Positions 17,077 through 26,187 of a DNA stretch of 64,000 nucleotides are shown piece after piece. The first letter of the stretch is position 1, and the number at the start of each line of letters is the position of its first letter. The notes beneath the pieces were generated by a model. The model made no database searches. It was given only the letters and a program-made list of their open reading frames with translations, and was not told the origin of the DNA. Position numbers and translations under genes: made by a program. The stretch is from Planctomycetota bacterium (lineage in GTDB: Bacteria > Planctomycetota > Planctomycetia > Pirellulales > PNKZ01), in contig JAFEBQ010000026.1 in NCBI GenBank assembly GCA_018242585.1, positions 119,618-183,617 of the forward strand, given 5' to 3'.

Positions 17077-18469
17077 CGCACGACAAATCGGCGCCATCGC
17101 GATAGGGCTATGCCTATTGGCTGGCTGCGGCGCGCTGCGCCGCCAATTGGTGGCCGAGGATGTCCGGCCGATGCGCGCCAAGCGTATGGCGGCCGCTTGC
17201 CAGGACTTTGAATCGCGCCGCGATCAGGCCCAATTGGCTGCGGCCAAGTCGTTCCTCGATCATCAGAACTACCGGGCCTGCAACGAACAGCTTAGGCCAC
17301 TCATCGAGCGCAATCCCAAGCTGCGCGAGGCTCATTTGCTATTGCTCGAATCGCTGGCCGCCGACGAACGCTGGGACGAGGCCTGCAAGCGTGGAGGGCA
17401 AGTACTGGCCGCGTTTCCCGAAGACGCCGACGCCTTGCACGCCGTGGCCGTGGTCTACGACGCTGCCGGTCATGAGAAAGACGCCTTGGCCTGTTTCGAT
17501 CGGGCGGCGCGCGCCGAGGGAACCGCGCCCGCTCCGATCGATCGGGTGACCCAGGCCCATCGTACGCGACGTGTCAGCCAGTCCATCGGGCGCTCGGCCA
17601 AAAAGGCGTCATTAGCGATGCCTGAACCGCCCAGCGAGGAGGCCTCGGGCGATTTGCTGAAGGCTGAACTCAGTGTTGCGCTCGGCGACGAGAACGAAGG
17701 CGCCGAGCGTGTCGGCGCGCTGCAACAGCGGCATCCCGACGCCGATGCAGTGAACGAACTCGCGGCCCGCGTGGGAGTTGACGCCATGCCCGTGCCGCCG
17801 CCCGACGTGCCGGAAACCGCCCCCGTTTCCAATCAAGCTCCAGCGCGAGGCGACTCCAGTGACTCACGCCACTCGGGGGCCAGTTCGCGTCGCCAGGCGC
17901 GGCGCCCCGACGAGCCTCGCATCCTTCGCCTTTCGGCCGACGGTCCCAGTGATCGCACACCCGCCGAGTCGAACGCGCCAGGGCGATTGAACACGAACGC
18001 TCGACCGCTGCTTCCCACCGATCACATCGCGGCCAAGCCCGAGACTGCCGGGCGGTTGTTGGCCTTGGCAACCAAGGCCCTGGCGTCCGATAACGTGACC
18101 ACCGCCGAGAAATATCTGACGCGGTTGATCGACCAGACGGACACCACCGAAGCCGAGGCAATCGACGCGGCAGTGTTACCCCTCAGGCATGAACAGCCGG
18201 AATTATCGGCACAACTGTGCGCGGCGGCGCGGGAACGCTGGCCGCGTGCGGTGCGACTGCTTGAAATCGAAGGAACCGCCCAGTACCGCCTGAAGCGTTA
18301 TCAAGAGGCTCGCGGCGCCTTGGAGCGGGCCGTAGCCCTCGACGAAGCGCGGGCCACCACGCATTTCCTGCTGGGGGCGACGTTGCGTCAACTGGGCGAA
18401 GATGACGCCGCCCAGGAGCATCTGCAACGGGCCCGGCAACTCGACCGCCGGTTCGCCACTCAGCCCTAG
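17066..18469 (+). CDS. TPR-repeat lipoprotein, possible secretin partner
   Basis: 467 residues. The N-terminus has a lipoprotein signal with lipobox LLAGC (Cys about residue 20). Tetratricopeptide-like helices occupy about 50-150 and again the C-terminal third (about 370-460, for example YQEARGALERAVALDEARATTHFLLG). The middle is a low-complexity Pro/Arg-rich linker (about 230-310). Overlap with the secretin gene implies coupled translation; in other systems TPR lipoproteins such as PilF/PilW help secretin assembly, so a pilotin-like role is a reasonable inference. Confidence 0.7.
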   Translation: MGNSARQIGAIAIGLCLLAGCGALRRQLVAEDVRPMRAKRMAAACQDFESRRDQAQLAAAKSFLDHQNYRACNEQLRPLIERNPKLREAHLLLLESLAADERWDEACKRGGQVLAAFPEDADALHAVAVVYDAAGHEKDALACFDRAARAEGTAPAPIDRVTQAHRTRRVSQSIGRSAKKASLAMPEPPSEEASGDLLKAELSVALGDENEGAERVGALQQRHPDADAVNELAARVGVDAMPVPPPDVPETAPVSNQAPARGDSSDSRHSGASSRRQARRPDEPRILRLSADGPSDRTPAESNAPGRLNTNARPLLPTDHIAAKPETAGRLLALATKALASDNVTTAEKYLTRLIDQTDTTEAEAIDAAVLPLRHEQPELSAQLCAAARERWPRAVRLLEIEGTAQYRLKRYQEARGALERAVALDEARATTHFLLGATLRQLGEDDAAQEHLQRARQLDRRFATQP

Positions 18470-18770
18470 ACGCCGTCACAATCGGCGCGACCGGCGTAGA
18501 CGGAATTGCGTTCGGTCCTCTCTGACGTTGCCGTATGTGCGACATCGCACTGGCGGTTGCAAGTTGCGGCCCTCTTCGGGCCTGAGCGCGTAACCCGCCC
18601 TTAACGGCAAGCTACAATTTCGCGCCATTCGTGTTGCCAAAAAGAGACCCACCGAGGGGATAACCCCCAAGCCGGGTCTGGCAGCCGTCGGATCGTTCGA
18701 CGTGCGATCATAGTTCGCTCCTCGACGATTTCCGAGACGCTACCACGATCAGATCACTTGCCGTGTGCGA

Positions 18771-20264
18771 ATGATGAAGGCGTTGAACAAAGGAAACGGT
18801 TGGGCAGTTGAAGCGAGCCTGTCGATCGGCGCACTCGCGCTATCGACAGGTTGCGCCGTCGCGCTGCTTGCGCCGACGTCGCTGGGTCGTTTGACCCAGT
18901 GGTGCTTGTTCCTCTGCTCAGCACTAGTCGCGGCTTGTGTCGCCGACTACCTGCGGCGGCGTCAGGTGAAACAACTACGCGAGGCGCGGCAATTCATCAC
19001 CCGCCTGGCCGATTTCGATCAACCAGGCCAGTCGGCTTCGGCGGTGCTCGACTCGTTGCCCTCGATCGATAATGGCACGCCGTGCGCGTCGGCCTTGTTC
19101 CGGCTGCGCGATGTGCTGGCCGCCCAGGCCGCTCGCCAGGCCGACGCCGACCACGCCCGCACGGCGCTCGAATTGCGCTGCCGCCGGGAAGCCGCTGAAA
19201 AGGAACGCGCGCTGGCCATCGTCGACAAGATCGACGCTCCGGTCCTGGTGGTCGACCAGTTCGACGAATTGCTGCTGGCCAATGAAACGGCCGAGTCGCT
19301 GTTGTCGCTTGATCTCGGGAAGGCCGAGACGCGTGTCTTCTCGCGGCTGGCCCACTGCGACAAGCTGGTCGCGCTGTTGGCCGATGCCCGCCGCCGCAAA
19401 GGTCCGGTGGCGAAAAGCGAAGACATCGAGTTTGAAACGGCCGGCGGCGAACGCCGCGCCTACAACGTCTTGGTCACCAATCTGGCCGACGAAGCCAATG
19501 CCGATGAACAATCGGGCAGCCAAGGCGTGGTGGCCGTACTGCGTGATGTAAGCACGACGAAAGAACTGCTCCGCAGTCATGCTGAATTTGTTTCCAACGC
19601 CAGCCATGAGATGAAAGCCCCGCTGGCCGGCATCAAGGCCTATGTCGAGATGTTGGCCGATGGCGAGGCCGAAGACGCGGAAACCCGGGACCAATTCCTG
19701 GAAGTCATCGCCGGACAGACCGAGCGTTTGCAACGACTGATCGAGAACCTGTTGAACATCGCCCGCATCGAAGCTGGCGTGGTCAAGGTCAGCAAGCAAA
19801 GCCAGTCGCTGAACGATGTGCTGAACGACGCGATCCGCGTGGTCCAGCCGATGGCCGAGGCCAAGCAGATTTCCTTGCGGGCTGAGTTGAGCCCGCTGTA
19901 CCTGGGCGTTTTTGTCGATCGCGACCTGATGCTGCAAGGCGCGCTCAACCTGTTGTCGAACGCGGTCAAGTACACGGCGCCGGGCGGGCTGGTGACGCTG
20001 CGCAGCAGACTGGATGACGGCCAGGTGCAATTCGAGGTCGAAGACACCGGCGTCGGGCTGTCCCCCAAGGATTGCCAGCGCGTGTTCGAGAAGTTTTACC
20101 GCGTCGAGAAAGACACGCAGATGGCCTCGGGCACGGGCCTGGGGTTGCCGCTGGCGCGGCACATTGTCGAGGACGTGCATGGCGGCAAGCTGACGCTGAC
20201 CAGCCAGTTGGGCGTGGGCAGTACGTTCCGGATCAACCTGCCGGCGGCCAATCGGAACACTTGA
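18771..20264 (+). CDS. Sensor histidine kinase (PAS, HisKA, HATPase)
   Basis: 497 residues. Two N-terminal transmembrane segments (about 15-33 and 40-58) with almost no periplasmic loop, a helical linker, a PAS-like domain (about 140-250), then HisKA with FVSNASHEMKAPLAGIKAY (phospho-acceptor His279) and HATPase_c with N box LLSNAVKYT, G1 DTGVGLS and G2 GTGLGLPLA. Closest type is PhoR-like. It is followed by a CheY-like receiver and a STAS protein, then the GspE and GspF genes. The start is uncertain: ATG 18771 or 18774, or GTG 18765; no clear ribosome binding site. The 300 bases upstream hold no gene. Confidence 0.85.
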   Translation: MMKALNKGNGWAVEASLSIGALALSTGCAVALLAPTSLGRLTQWCLFLCSALVAACVADYLRRRQVKQLREARQFITRLADFDQPGQSASAVLDSLPSIDNGTPCASALFRLRDVLAAQAARQADADHARTALELRCRREAAEKERALAIVDKIDAPVLVVDQFDELLLANETAESLLSLDLGKAETRVFSRLAHCDKLVALLADARRRKGPVAKSEDIEFETAGGERRAYNVLVTNLADEANADEQSGSQGVVAVLRDVSTTKELLRSHAEFVSNASHEMKAPLAGIKAYVEMLADGEAEDAETRDQFLEVIAGQTERLQRLIENLLNIARIEAGVVKVSKQSQSLNDVLNDAIRVVQPMAEAKQISLRAELSPLYLGVFVDRDLMLQGALNLLSNAVKYTAPGGLVTLRSRLDDGQVQFEVEDTGVGLSPKDCQRVFEKFYRVEKDTQMASGTGLGLPLARHIVEDVHGGKLTLTSQLGVGSTFRINLPAANRNT

Positions 20265-20310
20265 TCGCAGTGGGGCGTTCTGAGGTTTACAGCTCACGGG
20301 ACGGAACATC

Positions 20311-20703
20311 ATGGGAAAACGAATCCTGCTGTGCGACGACGAGTTGCACATCACCAAGGCGGCGGAGTTCAAGCTGGTCCGAGCCGGCTATGAGGTCGAG
20401 TGCGCGTGTGATGGCGAGTTCGGTTGGCAGGCGATTCAACGCGTGAAGCCGGACCTGCTGATCACCGACTGCCAGATGCCGCGACTCAACGGCCTGCAAC
20501 TGGTCGAGCGCATTCGCCAGCAGCCCGAGCTGCAATCGATGCCGATCTTCATGCTGTCGGGCAAGAGCATGGAATTGTCGCACGAAGAGTTGGCTCGGCG
20601 CTGGGACGTGCGGGCCGTGTTGGGCAAGCCATTCAGCCCACGCGAGTTGTTGACCCTGGTTGAACAAGCCATCGGCGTGGCCCACGAGCCGGCCACCGTC
20701 TAG
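20311..20703 (+). CDS. Single-domain response regulator, CheY-like
   Basis: 130 residues, only a receiver domain. Acid pocket Asp9-Asp10, predicted phospho-acceptor Asp53 (LLITDCQMPRLNG), conserved Ser83 and Lys106 (LGKPFSP). No output domain. It lies 46 bases after the histidine kinase and before the STAS gene, so it is likely that kinase's target and acts by protein-protein contact, perhaps on the pilus/secretion motor encoded just downstream. Confidence 0.9.
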   Translation: MGKRILLCDDELHITKAAEFKLVRAGYEVECACDGEFGWQAIQRVKPDLLITDCQMPRLNGLQLVERIRQQPELQSMPIFMLSGKSMELSHEELARRWDVRAVLGKPFSPRELLTLVEQAIGVAHEPATV

Positions 20704-20746
20704 TCGATCGGACGCGGACGAAACGACGGGGGCGAGGGACTAGGCG

Positions 20747-21073
20747 ATGAATCTGACCACGGAAATCTTTGGCGGCGTGATCGTCGTCCACACTCCCGAG
20801 GAGGTGGCGAACGAGCAAGCGTCCGAAATCTCGGTCGCGCTTTGCCAATTGGAACGCCGCAATTTGGTCGTGGATTTGGACGCCACCGAAACGATCGACA
20901 GCAAGGGGTTGACCGCGCTGGTCGAGGCGCAAGACTCGCTGCGCGGGCTAGGGGGGGAGCTGAAGCTGGCCACGACGAATCTGCAGAACCGCAAGATTCT
21001 AGAGATCACGCGGCTGGATCAGCGGTTTGAAGTATTCGAAAGCGTCGTCGACGCGGTACGCAGCTACCAATAG
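20747..21073 (+). CDS. STAS-domain protein (anti-sigma factor antagonist-like)
   Basis: 108 residues, a single STAS domain. The segment VDLDATETIDSKGLTALVEAQ matches the SpoIIAA-type phosphorylation loop (Ser52 in the DSKG position, shown in part as TIDSKGLTAL). STAS proteins of this size are usually switched by a serine kinase and bind a partner such as an anti-sigma factor. No RsbW/SpoIIAB-like kinase is encoded next to it. The gap to the GspE ATPase gene is only 13 bases, indicating co-transcription. Confidence 0.8.
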   Translation: MNLTTEIFGGVIVVHTPEEVANEQASEISVALCQLERRNLVVDLDATETIDSKGLTALVEAQDSLRGLGGELKLATTNLQNRKILEITRLDQRFEVFESVVDAVRSYQ

Positions 21074-21086
21074 CGCGAGGACGTCG

Positions 21087-22856
21087 ATGACCACTCCCAA
21101 TCAACCGCCGCTTCGCCTGGGAAATCTGCTGGTCGAGCGTGGCTACGTCACGCAAGAGAAGCTCGAGGCCGCGCTCAGCGAGCAGCACGACAGCAATAAG
21201 ACCAAGCTGCTGGGCGAGATTCTGGTCGAGATCGACGCGTGTACCGAGGACCAGATCGCCGAGTGCATCGCGCACGAATACCGGCTCCCCTACGCCAAGC
21301 TCGAAACGCGCATCTTCGACAACAAGATCGTCGATGTCTTGCCGCGCGAGTTCATCGAAAAGAACCTGGTCCTGCCGCTGTTTCAGGTGGGCGACACGTT
21401 GACGCTGGCGGTCTGTGAGCCGGCCAACCTGTTCTTGTTCGAGGAAGTGGCCACGCTGTCCCGCTGCAAGGTACAGGTGGTGGTGTCGACGGCGAAAGAC
21501 ATTCGCCGCATGCTCACCACGCTGCCCAACTCGAAGGTGTTCGTCATCGACGACATCATCGACGAGTCCGAGGCCGGCGACGTCGAGTTGATTGAAGAGG
21601 CGATCGAAGACATCGGCAACATCGAGGAATCGGCCGGCATGTCGCCGGTGATCCGGCTGGTGAACTTCATCATCTACAACGCCGTCAAGGAAGGAGCCAG
21701 CGATATCCACATCGAACCGGCCGAGCGCGTGCTGCGGGTGCGCTATCGCATTGACGGCCGGCTGTACAAGTCGCTCGAAGTGCCGGTCCACTTGCTGAAC
21801 GCGGTTACCAGCCGTATCAAGATCATGGGCGGCATGGATATCAGCGAGCGCCGCTTGCCGCAGGACGGCCGCATCCACGTGATGCTCGACGGTCGCAAGA
21901 TCGACTTGCGCTGCAGCACGTTTCCGACCACCCGCGGCGAAAAGACGGTGATTCGCGTGCTCGACACGCGCAGCGTCTCGCTGGTGCTCGAAGAACTGGG
22001 CTTTTCGGAAGACATCCTGACCGACCTGCAAGGGAACATCCGCGAGCCGAACGGCATCTGTCTGGTCACTGGTCCGACCGGCAGCGGTAAGAGCACCACG
22101 CTCTACGCCTGCTTGAACTCGATCAGTTCAATGGAAAACAACATCTGCACGGTTGAAGACCCGATCGAATACAACTTGCCGCTGATCAACCAATTCCAGG
22201 TGCAAGACCGCATTGGGCTGACCTTCGCCAAGGCGCTGCGAACCCTGTTGCGGCAAGACCCCGACGCGATCATGGTCGGCGAAATCCGCGACGAGGACAC
22301 GGCTCGCACCGCCATCCAGGCGGCGCTGACCGGCCACATGGTGTTCAGCACGCTGCACACCAACGACGCCTGTTCGGCGATTACGCGGCTGATCAATATC
22401 GGCGTTGAGCCGTACCTGATCGGCGCGGCGTTGAATATGGTGCTGGCCCAGCGGCTGGTGCGGCGGATCTGCTCGAAATGTCGCCAGGCCTACGAGCCGC
22501 CGCGCACGCTCCGTCGCACGGTCGAGCGGATGGGCTACCCGATGGAAACCTACTATCGCGGCATCGGCTGCAAACGCTGCCGCAACACCGGCTATACCGG
22601 CCGCGTGGGTATCCACGAATTGTTGAACATTACTGATGAGCTGCGCGACGTGATCGTCTCGAACCCGTCGGTGATCAACATCCGGCAAATCGCCCAGCGC
22701 AATGGAATGGTCACGCTCCGACATGACGGCTTCCGCAAGGTGCGCGAAGGGCTGACCACGGTCGAGGAAATCATGCATGTCGTCGGCGACGCGGGCGAAA
22801 CCGGCGAGGCGCCGAACGCCGAAGCGGTCGCCGCCGCCACGGGAGATGAATCATGA
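21087..22856 (+). CDS. GspE/PilB secretion or pilus-extension ATPase
   Basis: 589 residues. N-terminal MshEN-type domain (LGNLLVERGYVTQEKLEAAL), N2D and CTD. Walker A GPTGSGKSTT (about 327-336), Asp box, Walker B DPDAIMVGEIRDEDTA, His box TGHMVFSTLHTNDA, and a zinc-binding tetracysteine (CSKC then CKRC). It hydrolyses ATP at the inner-membrane base to drive pseudopilus or pilus growth. Start ATG 21087 with GAGG upstream is preferred over an in-frame codon at 21027 that lies in the STAS gene. The end overlaps gspF by four bases (ATGA). Confidence 0.95.
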   Translation: MTTPNQPPLRLGNLLVERGYVTQEKLEAALSEQHDSNKTKLLGEILVEIDACTEDQIAECIAHEYRLPYAKLETRIFDNKIVDVLPREFIEKNLVLPLFQVGDTLTLAVCEPANLFLFEEVATLSRCKVQVVVSTAKDIRRMLTTLPNSKVFVIDDIIDESEAGDVELIEEAIEDIGNIEESAGMSPVIRLVNFIIYNAVKEGASDIHIEPAERVLRVRYRIDGRLYKSLEVPVHLLNAVTSRIKIMGGMDISERRLPQDGRIHVMLDGRKIDLRCSTFPTTRGEKTVIRVLDTRSVSLVLEELGFSEDILTDLQGNIREPNGICLVTGPTGSGKSTTLYACLNSISSMENNICTVEDPIEYNLPLINQFQVQDRIGLTFAKALRTLLRQDPDAIMVGEIRDEDTARTAIQAALTGHMVFSTLHTNDACSAITRLINIGVEPYLIGAALNMVLAQRLVRRICSKCRQAYEPPRTLRRTVERMGYPMETYYRGIGCKRCRNTGYTGRVGIHELLNITDELRDVIVSNPSVINIRQIAQRNGMVTLRHDGFRKVREGLTTVEEIMHVVGDAGETGEAPNAEAVAAATGDES

Positions 22857-24055
22857 GCACTGCTTTTGCCTACAAGGCACGCGACCCCCAGGGAAGCTTG
22901 CACGAAGGACAAATTGAGGCCGCCAGCGCCGAAGACGCCGGCCAGCAATTGCGCCGCGACGGCTTCACCGTGCTGGAAATCAACGAAGACCTCTCGCCAC
23001 CGCCGAGCTTGTTTCCGCGCCGAGTCACCCGGGCCGAAGTGGTCTACGCCAGCACGCAATTGGCGGTGATGATCGACACCGGCATCGCGCTGGCCGAGGC
23101 GCTCGAATCGATGGCCGCTCAGGAAGAGAACCCCACCTTGAAGCGTGTCTTGCTCGAATTGCACGACAGCGTGCAACAGGGCGAAGACTTCTCGCTCGCA
23201 CTGGCCAAGCATCCCAAGCTGTTCGACAAGACTTACGTTTCGCTCATCAAGGCCAGCGAAGCGACTGGTACGATGGGGCCGATGCTCGAACGGATTGCCA
23301 CCTATTTGCGCAAGGAACTGGAAAGCCGGGCCAGAGTCCGGGCCGCGCTGGCCTACCCGATGGTCATGTTGGTGCTGGCCGTGATGGTCACGATCTTTTT
23401 GCTGACCTACGTCATGCCCCAGTTCGCGCCGATGTTCGCCAGTCGCGGAACCAAGCTGCCGTTGCCGACCAAGGTAATGATGGCCGCCTCGAACGTGCTG
23501 GTGAACCAGTGGTACTGGTGCTTGCTGGGGACCACCGTGGTCGTGGGGGGGCTGATTTACGGGCTACGAACCGAAGCGGGCAAGAAGGTCTGGGACGGCA
23601 TCAAGATCCGAGCGCCGCTGTTGGGAACGATGTCACGCAAGGTTGCTATCGGCCGCAGTATCCGCACCCTGGGCACGATGATGGGGAGCGGCATTCCGGT
23701 GCTCGACGCGCTGAAGCTTTCGGCCGACGTGGCGGGCAACTGGTATTACGAACAACTCTGGAAGCACGTCTCGGATCAGGTCGTCGAAGGGCAGCAGATT
23801 CACGAGTCGCTAGCTGGCCAGCCGTTGTTTCCTCAGATGCTGGTCCAGATGATCTCGGCCGGCGAGCGGACGGGTCGCCTGGGCCAGGTGCTGGAACGAG
23901 TCAGCGACTTCTACGAACAGGAAGTCGAGACCTCGTTGAAAGGGCTGACCGCCATGCTTGAGCCCATCATGATTACGGTGATGGGTGGCGTGGTCGGGAC
24001 GATTGGCATGGCGATCATGCTGCCAATCTTCAGCCTGAGCAAACCAGCCGGCTAG
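22853..24055 (+). CDS. GspF/PilC inner-membrane platform protein
   Basis: 400 residues. FAYKARDPQGSLHEGQIEA at the N-terminus is the standard T2SSF/PilC opening, followed by two repeated cytoplasmic helical domains and transmembrane segments at about 170-190, 220-240 and 375-395. The motifs TQLAVMIDTGIALAEALE and IRTLGTMMGSGIPVLDALK are the paired repeats. It is the polytopic partner of the GspE-type ATPase, and the ATGA overlap implies coupled translation. It is the last gene of the block. Confidence 0.95.
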   Translation: MSTAFAYKARDPQGSLHEGQIEAASAEDAGQQLRRDGFTVLEINEDLSPPPSLFPRRVTRAEVVYASTQLAVMIDTGIALAEALESMAAQEENPTLKRVLLELHDSVQQGEDFSLALAKHPKLFDKTYVSLIKASEATGTMGPMLERIATYLRKELESRARVRAALAYPMVMLVLAVMVTIFLLTYVMPQFAPMFASRGTKLPLPTKVMMAASNVLVNQWYWCLLGTTVVVGGLIYGLRTEAGKKVWDGIKIRAPLLGTMSRKVAIGRSIRTLGTMMGSGIPVLDALKLSADVAGNWYYEQLWKHVSDQVVEGQQIHESLAGQPLFPQMLVQMISAGERTGRLGQVLERVSDFYEQEVETSLKGLTAMLEPIMITVMGGVVGTIGMAIMLPIFSLSKPAG

Positions 24056-24071
24056 GCGATTCCGCCGAGAC

Positions 24072-24275
24072 CTAGACGCGAGCCATCGGCCCGAGGATCA
24101 CGCGGCGCGTGCGACGTTCGGCACGCAGCCGGGCGCGACGGCGAATTTCGCTGGGCTTTTCGTAGTATTCCTTGCGGCGCATTTCCTTCTTGATGCCGCT
24201 GCGTTCCACCAACTTGCGGAACCGGCGAACCGCCTCTTGAATCGATTCACGGTCCCGAACGGTCAACTTAACCAC
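24072..24275 (-). CDS. rpsU: Small ribosomal subunit protein bS21
   Basis: 67 residues, strongly basic. [27 protein letters not shown] and the [17 protein letters not shown] core are diagnostic of bS21, a small protein of the 30S platform involved in initiation. Start is GTG at 24275 with a GAGGA ribosome binding site. It converges with the gspF gene, only 16 bases apart. Confidence 0.97.
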   Translation of the reverse strand: MVKLTVRDRESIQEAVRRFRKLVERSGIKKEMRRKEYYEKPSEIRRRARLRAERRTRRVILGPMARV

Positions 24276-24597
24276 ACGATCCTCACTCTAGGGCACTAAG
24301 GGAACGAAAATGCTGGGTGCGAAACGCTGTAGTCTAACGACCAAAAGCCTTTGCGCCTAGATCGGCATTTGCTGGCAAGCTGCGTAGTTTTTCTCATTCG
24401 GCCCGAACAGCCCGAGCGTGCCAGCAGCGGGCCGGTGCATCGCAAAGCGGGCCGGCCGTTCGTATTTGCTCAAAACGGCCGAATAGGTACACTCCCGCCC
24501 TCTGCCGGCCGGATCGCCCCCGTTTCATGGTCCAGTGGCGTGGTTGAGAATCGCCGATTCCCGCGTGGTAATCGGCTTGCTGGGTAAGGAGTTTGCC
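24276..24597. other. Divergent intergenic region, about 320 bases
   Basis: It lies between rpsU (-) and the histidine kinase gene (+). It should contain both promoters, but I found no convincing -35/-10 pair. The open frame at 24351-24587 has no supporting features. Confidence 0.45.
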
Positions 24598-26187
24598 TTG
24601 CTGGCTCGTTGGCCCATTCGGAACAAGCTCTTCGTCGGACTGGCGTTGCTAGTCGTGATGGTGGTGCTCATTGCCTGGGGCGGCATCGAAGGGCTCTATT
24701 CCTACCGCAGCCTGGTCCGCAGCCTGCGCCGCGTGTACGAGTTGCCCATCGCCACCAAGCTGATGCAGCACGTCGGCGATTTGCGCGTCGCGCTCAGCGA
24801 GATTCGCGGCCAGGGCGAGGCGCCGGCCGACACGCCCTTTGGTCGGTCGGCCAGCTTGCAATGGGCCCAGGAAGAGTTCCGCCACCACGTTGACGCCACC
24901 CGCAATACGTTGGCCAACTATCGCTTTCAACTGGCGGACAACTCGCCCGACGATCCCATCGGCGACAGCCAGCGCGAGTGGGACACGGTTCGTTCGATCG
25001 AGCATTCACTGGAACGTATCGACAAGACGATGCAACAGCCCGATTGGCTGTTCGACGCCGTCCAACTGGCGCGACTGAACGCCGAGTTGCAATACCTGGA
25101 AGAGCGGGCGGTCGAACTGCCCAGCTATCTTCACCTGAACATCGAGGAGTTCACCGAAGAAGCCCGCGGACAGTACCGCGCGCTGATCGTGCTGTGCTGC
25201 GTGACCAGCATTCTCGCGGCCGGCATGTTTATTCTGCTGGTTAAATTATTCTACGACTGGGTCTTCCGGCCGTTGCGGGTGCTGATCAAGGGGTCGCGCA
25301 AGGTGGCGGGGGGCAACTTCGAGTACCGCATCGTGATGAACTCGCACGACGAGATGGCCGAGTTGGCCGGCGCGATGAACGATATGACCGTTCGCTTCCG
25401 CACGATTCGCGATGACCTCGATCGGCAGGTCCAGGAACGGACCAAGCAGGTGGTGCGCAGCGAGCAACTAGCCAGCGTCGGCTTTCTGGCCGCGGGCGTG
25501 GCACACGAGATCAACAATCCGTTGGCGTCGATCGCCATGGCGGCCGAGTCGCTGGAAGGGCGTTTGGACGAGCTGTTGAAGTCGGACAAGTCCCAGCGCG
25601 ACCTGGCCCACAAATACCTGCGGATGATCCAGACCGAGGCGTTCCGCTGTAAGGAAATCACCGAAAAGCTGCTCGACTTCTCGCGGATCGGCGAGGTCCG
25701 CCGCCAGCCGGTCGAGTTGCGCGGGCTGGTCGGCGGCGTGATCGACATGATCGGCCACCTGGGGCGCTACAGTTCGAAGCACGTGACACTCGAACCGGGT
25801 GTGCCGCTGTTCGTCATGATCAACCAACAAGAGATCAAGCAGGTGGTGTTGAACCTGCTGGTCAACGGACTCGACAGCCTGGAAGACGAGGGCGAGGTGC
25901 GCGTCCGCATCGACGCCCACGGCGACCAGGCCGAGCTGTCGGTGACCGACACCGGACACGGCATGACCGAGGAAGTGCTCGAACACTTGTTCGAGCCGTT
26001 CTTCACGCGCAAACGCGGCGGGCAGGGGACGGGCCTGGGATTGTCGATCGCCTATCGAATCGTCGCCGACCACGGCGGAGCACTTGAAGCCCACAGCGAT
26101 GGACCGGGTCGGGGCGCGCGCTTTACGGTGCGGTTGCCTTTGGCCGAGATGCAAAAGGAGTTGGCTTATCACTACCAAGCAGCCTAA
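24598..26187 (+). CDS. Membrane sensor histidine kinase with HAMP domain (NtrB-like)
   Basis: 529 residues. Transmembrane helices at about 12-32 and 196-216 bracket a helical periplasmic sensor domain; HAMP (about 217-270), HisKA with LAAGVAHEINNPLASIAMA (His303) and HATPase_c with LNLLVNGLDSL, DTGHGM and GTGLGLSIAY follow. The HEINNP type is typical of kinases paired with sigma-54 activators, and such a gene comes next. TTG 24598 is chosen because AAGGAG precedes it by 6 bases; GTG 24535 is an alternative without a site. Confidence 0.9.
   Translation: MLARWPIRNKLFVGLALLVVMVVLIAWGGIEGLYSYRSLVRSLRRVYELPIATKLMQHVGDLRVALSEIRGQGEAPADTPFGRSASLQWAQEEFRHHVDATRNTLANYRFQLADNSPDDPIGDSQREWDTVRSIEHSLERIDKTMQQPDWLFDAVQLARLNAELQYLEERAVELPSYLHLNIEEFTEEARGQYRALIVLCCVTSILAAGMFILLVKLFYDWVFRPLRVLIKGSRKVAGGNFEYRIVMNSHDEMAELAGAMNDMTVRFRTIRDDLDRQVQERTKQVVRSEQLASVGFLAAGVAHEINNPLASIAMAAESLEGRLDELLKSDKSQRDLAHKYLRMIQTEAFRCKEITEKLLDFSRIGEVRRQPVELRGLVGGVIDMIGHLGRYSSKHVTLEPGVPLFVMINQQEIKQVVLNLLVNGLDSLEDEGEVRVRIDAHGDQAELSVTDTGHGMTEEVLEHLFEPFFTRKRGGQGTGLGLSIAYRIVADHGGALEAHSDGPGRGARFTVRLPLAEMQKELAYHYQAA

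Noticed and set aside
26084..26167. In-frame TTG/ATG codons as start of the NtrC-like gene
   Set aside because: They give an Arg/Cys-rich leader in the kinase coding region with no ribosome binding site, so an internal start is more likely. This is not settled.
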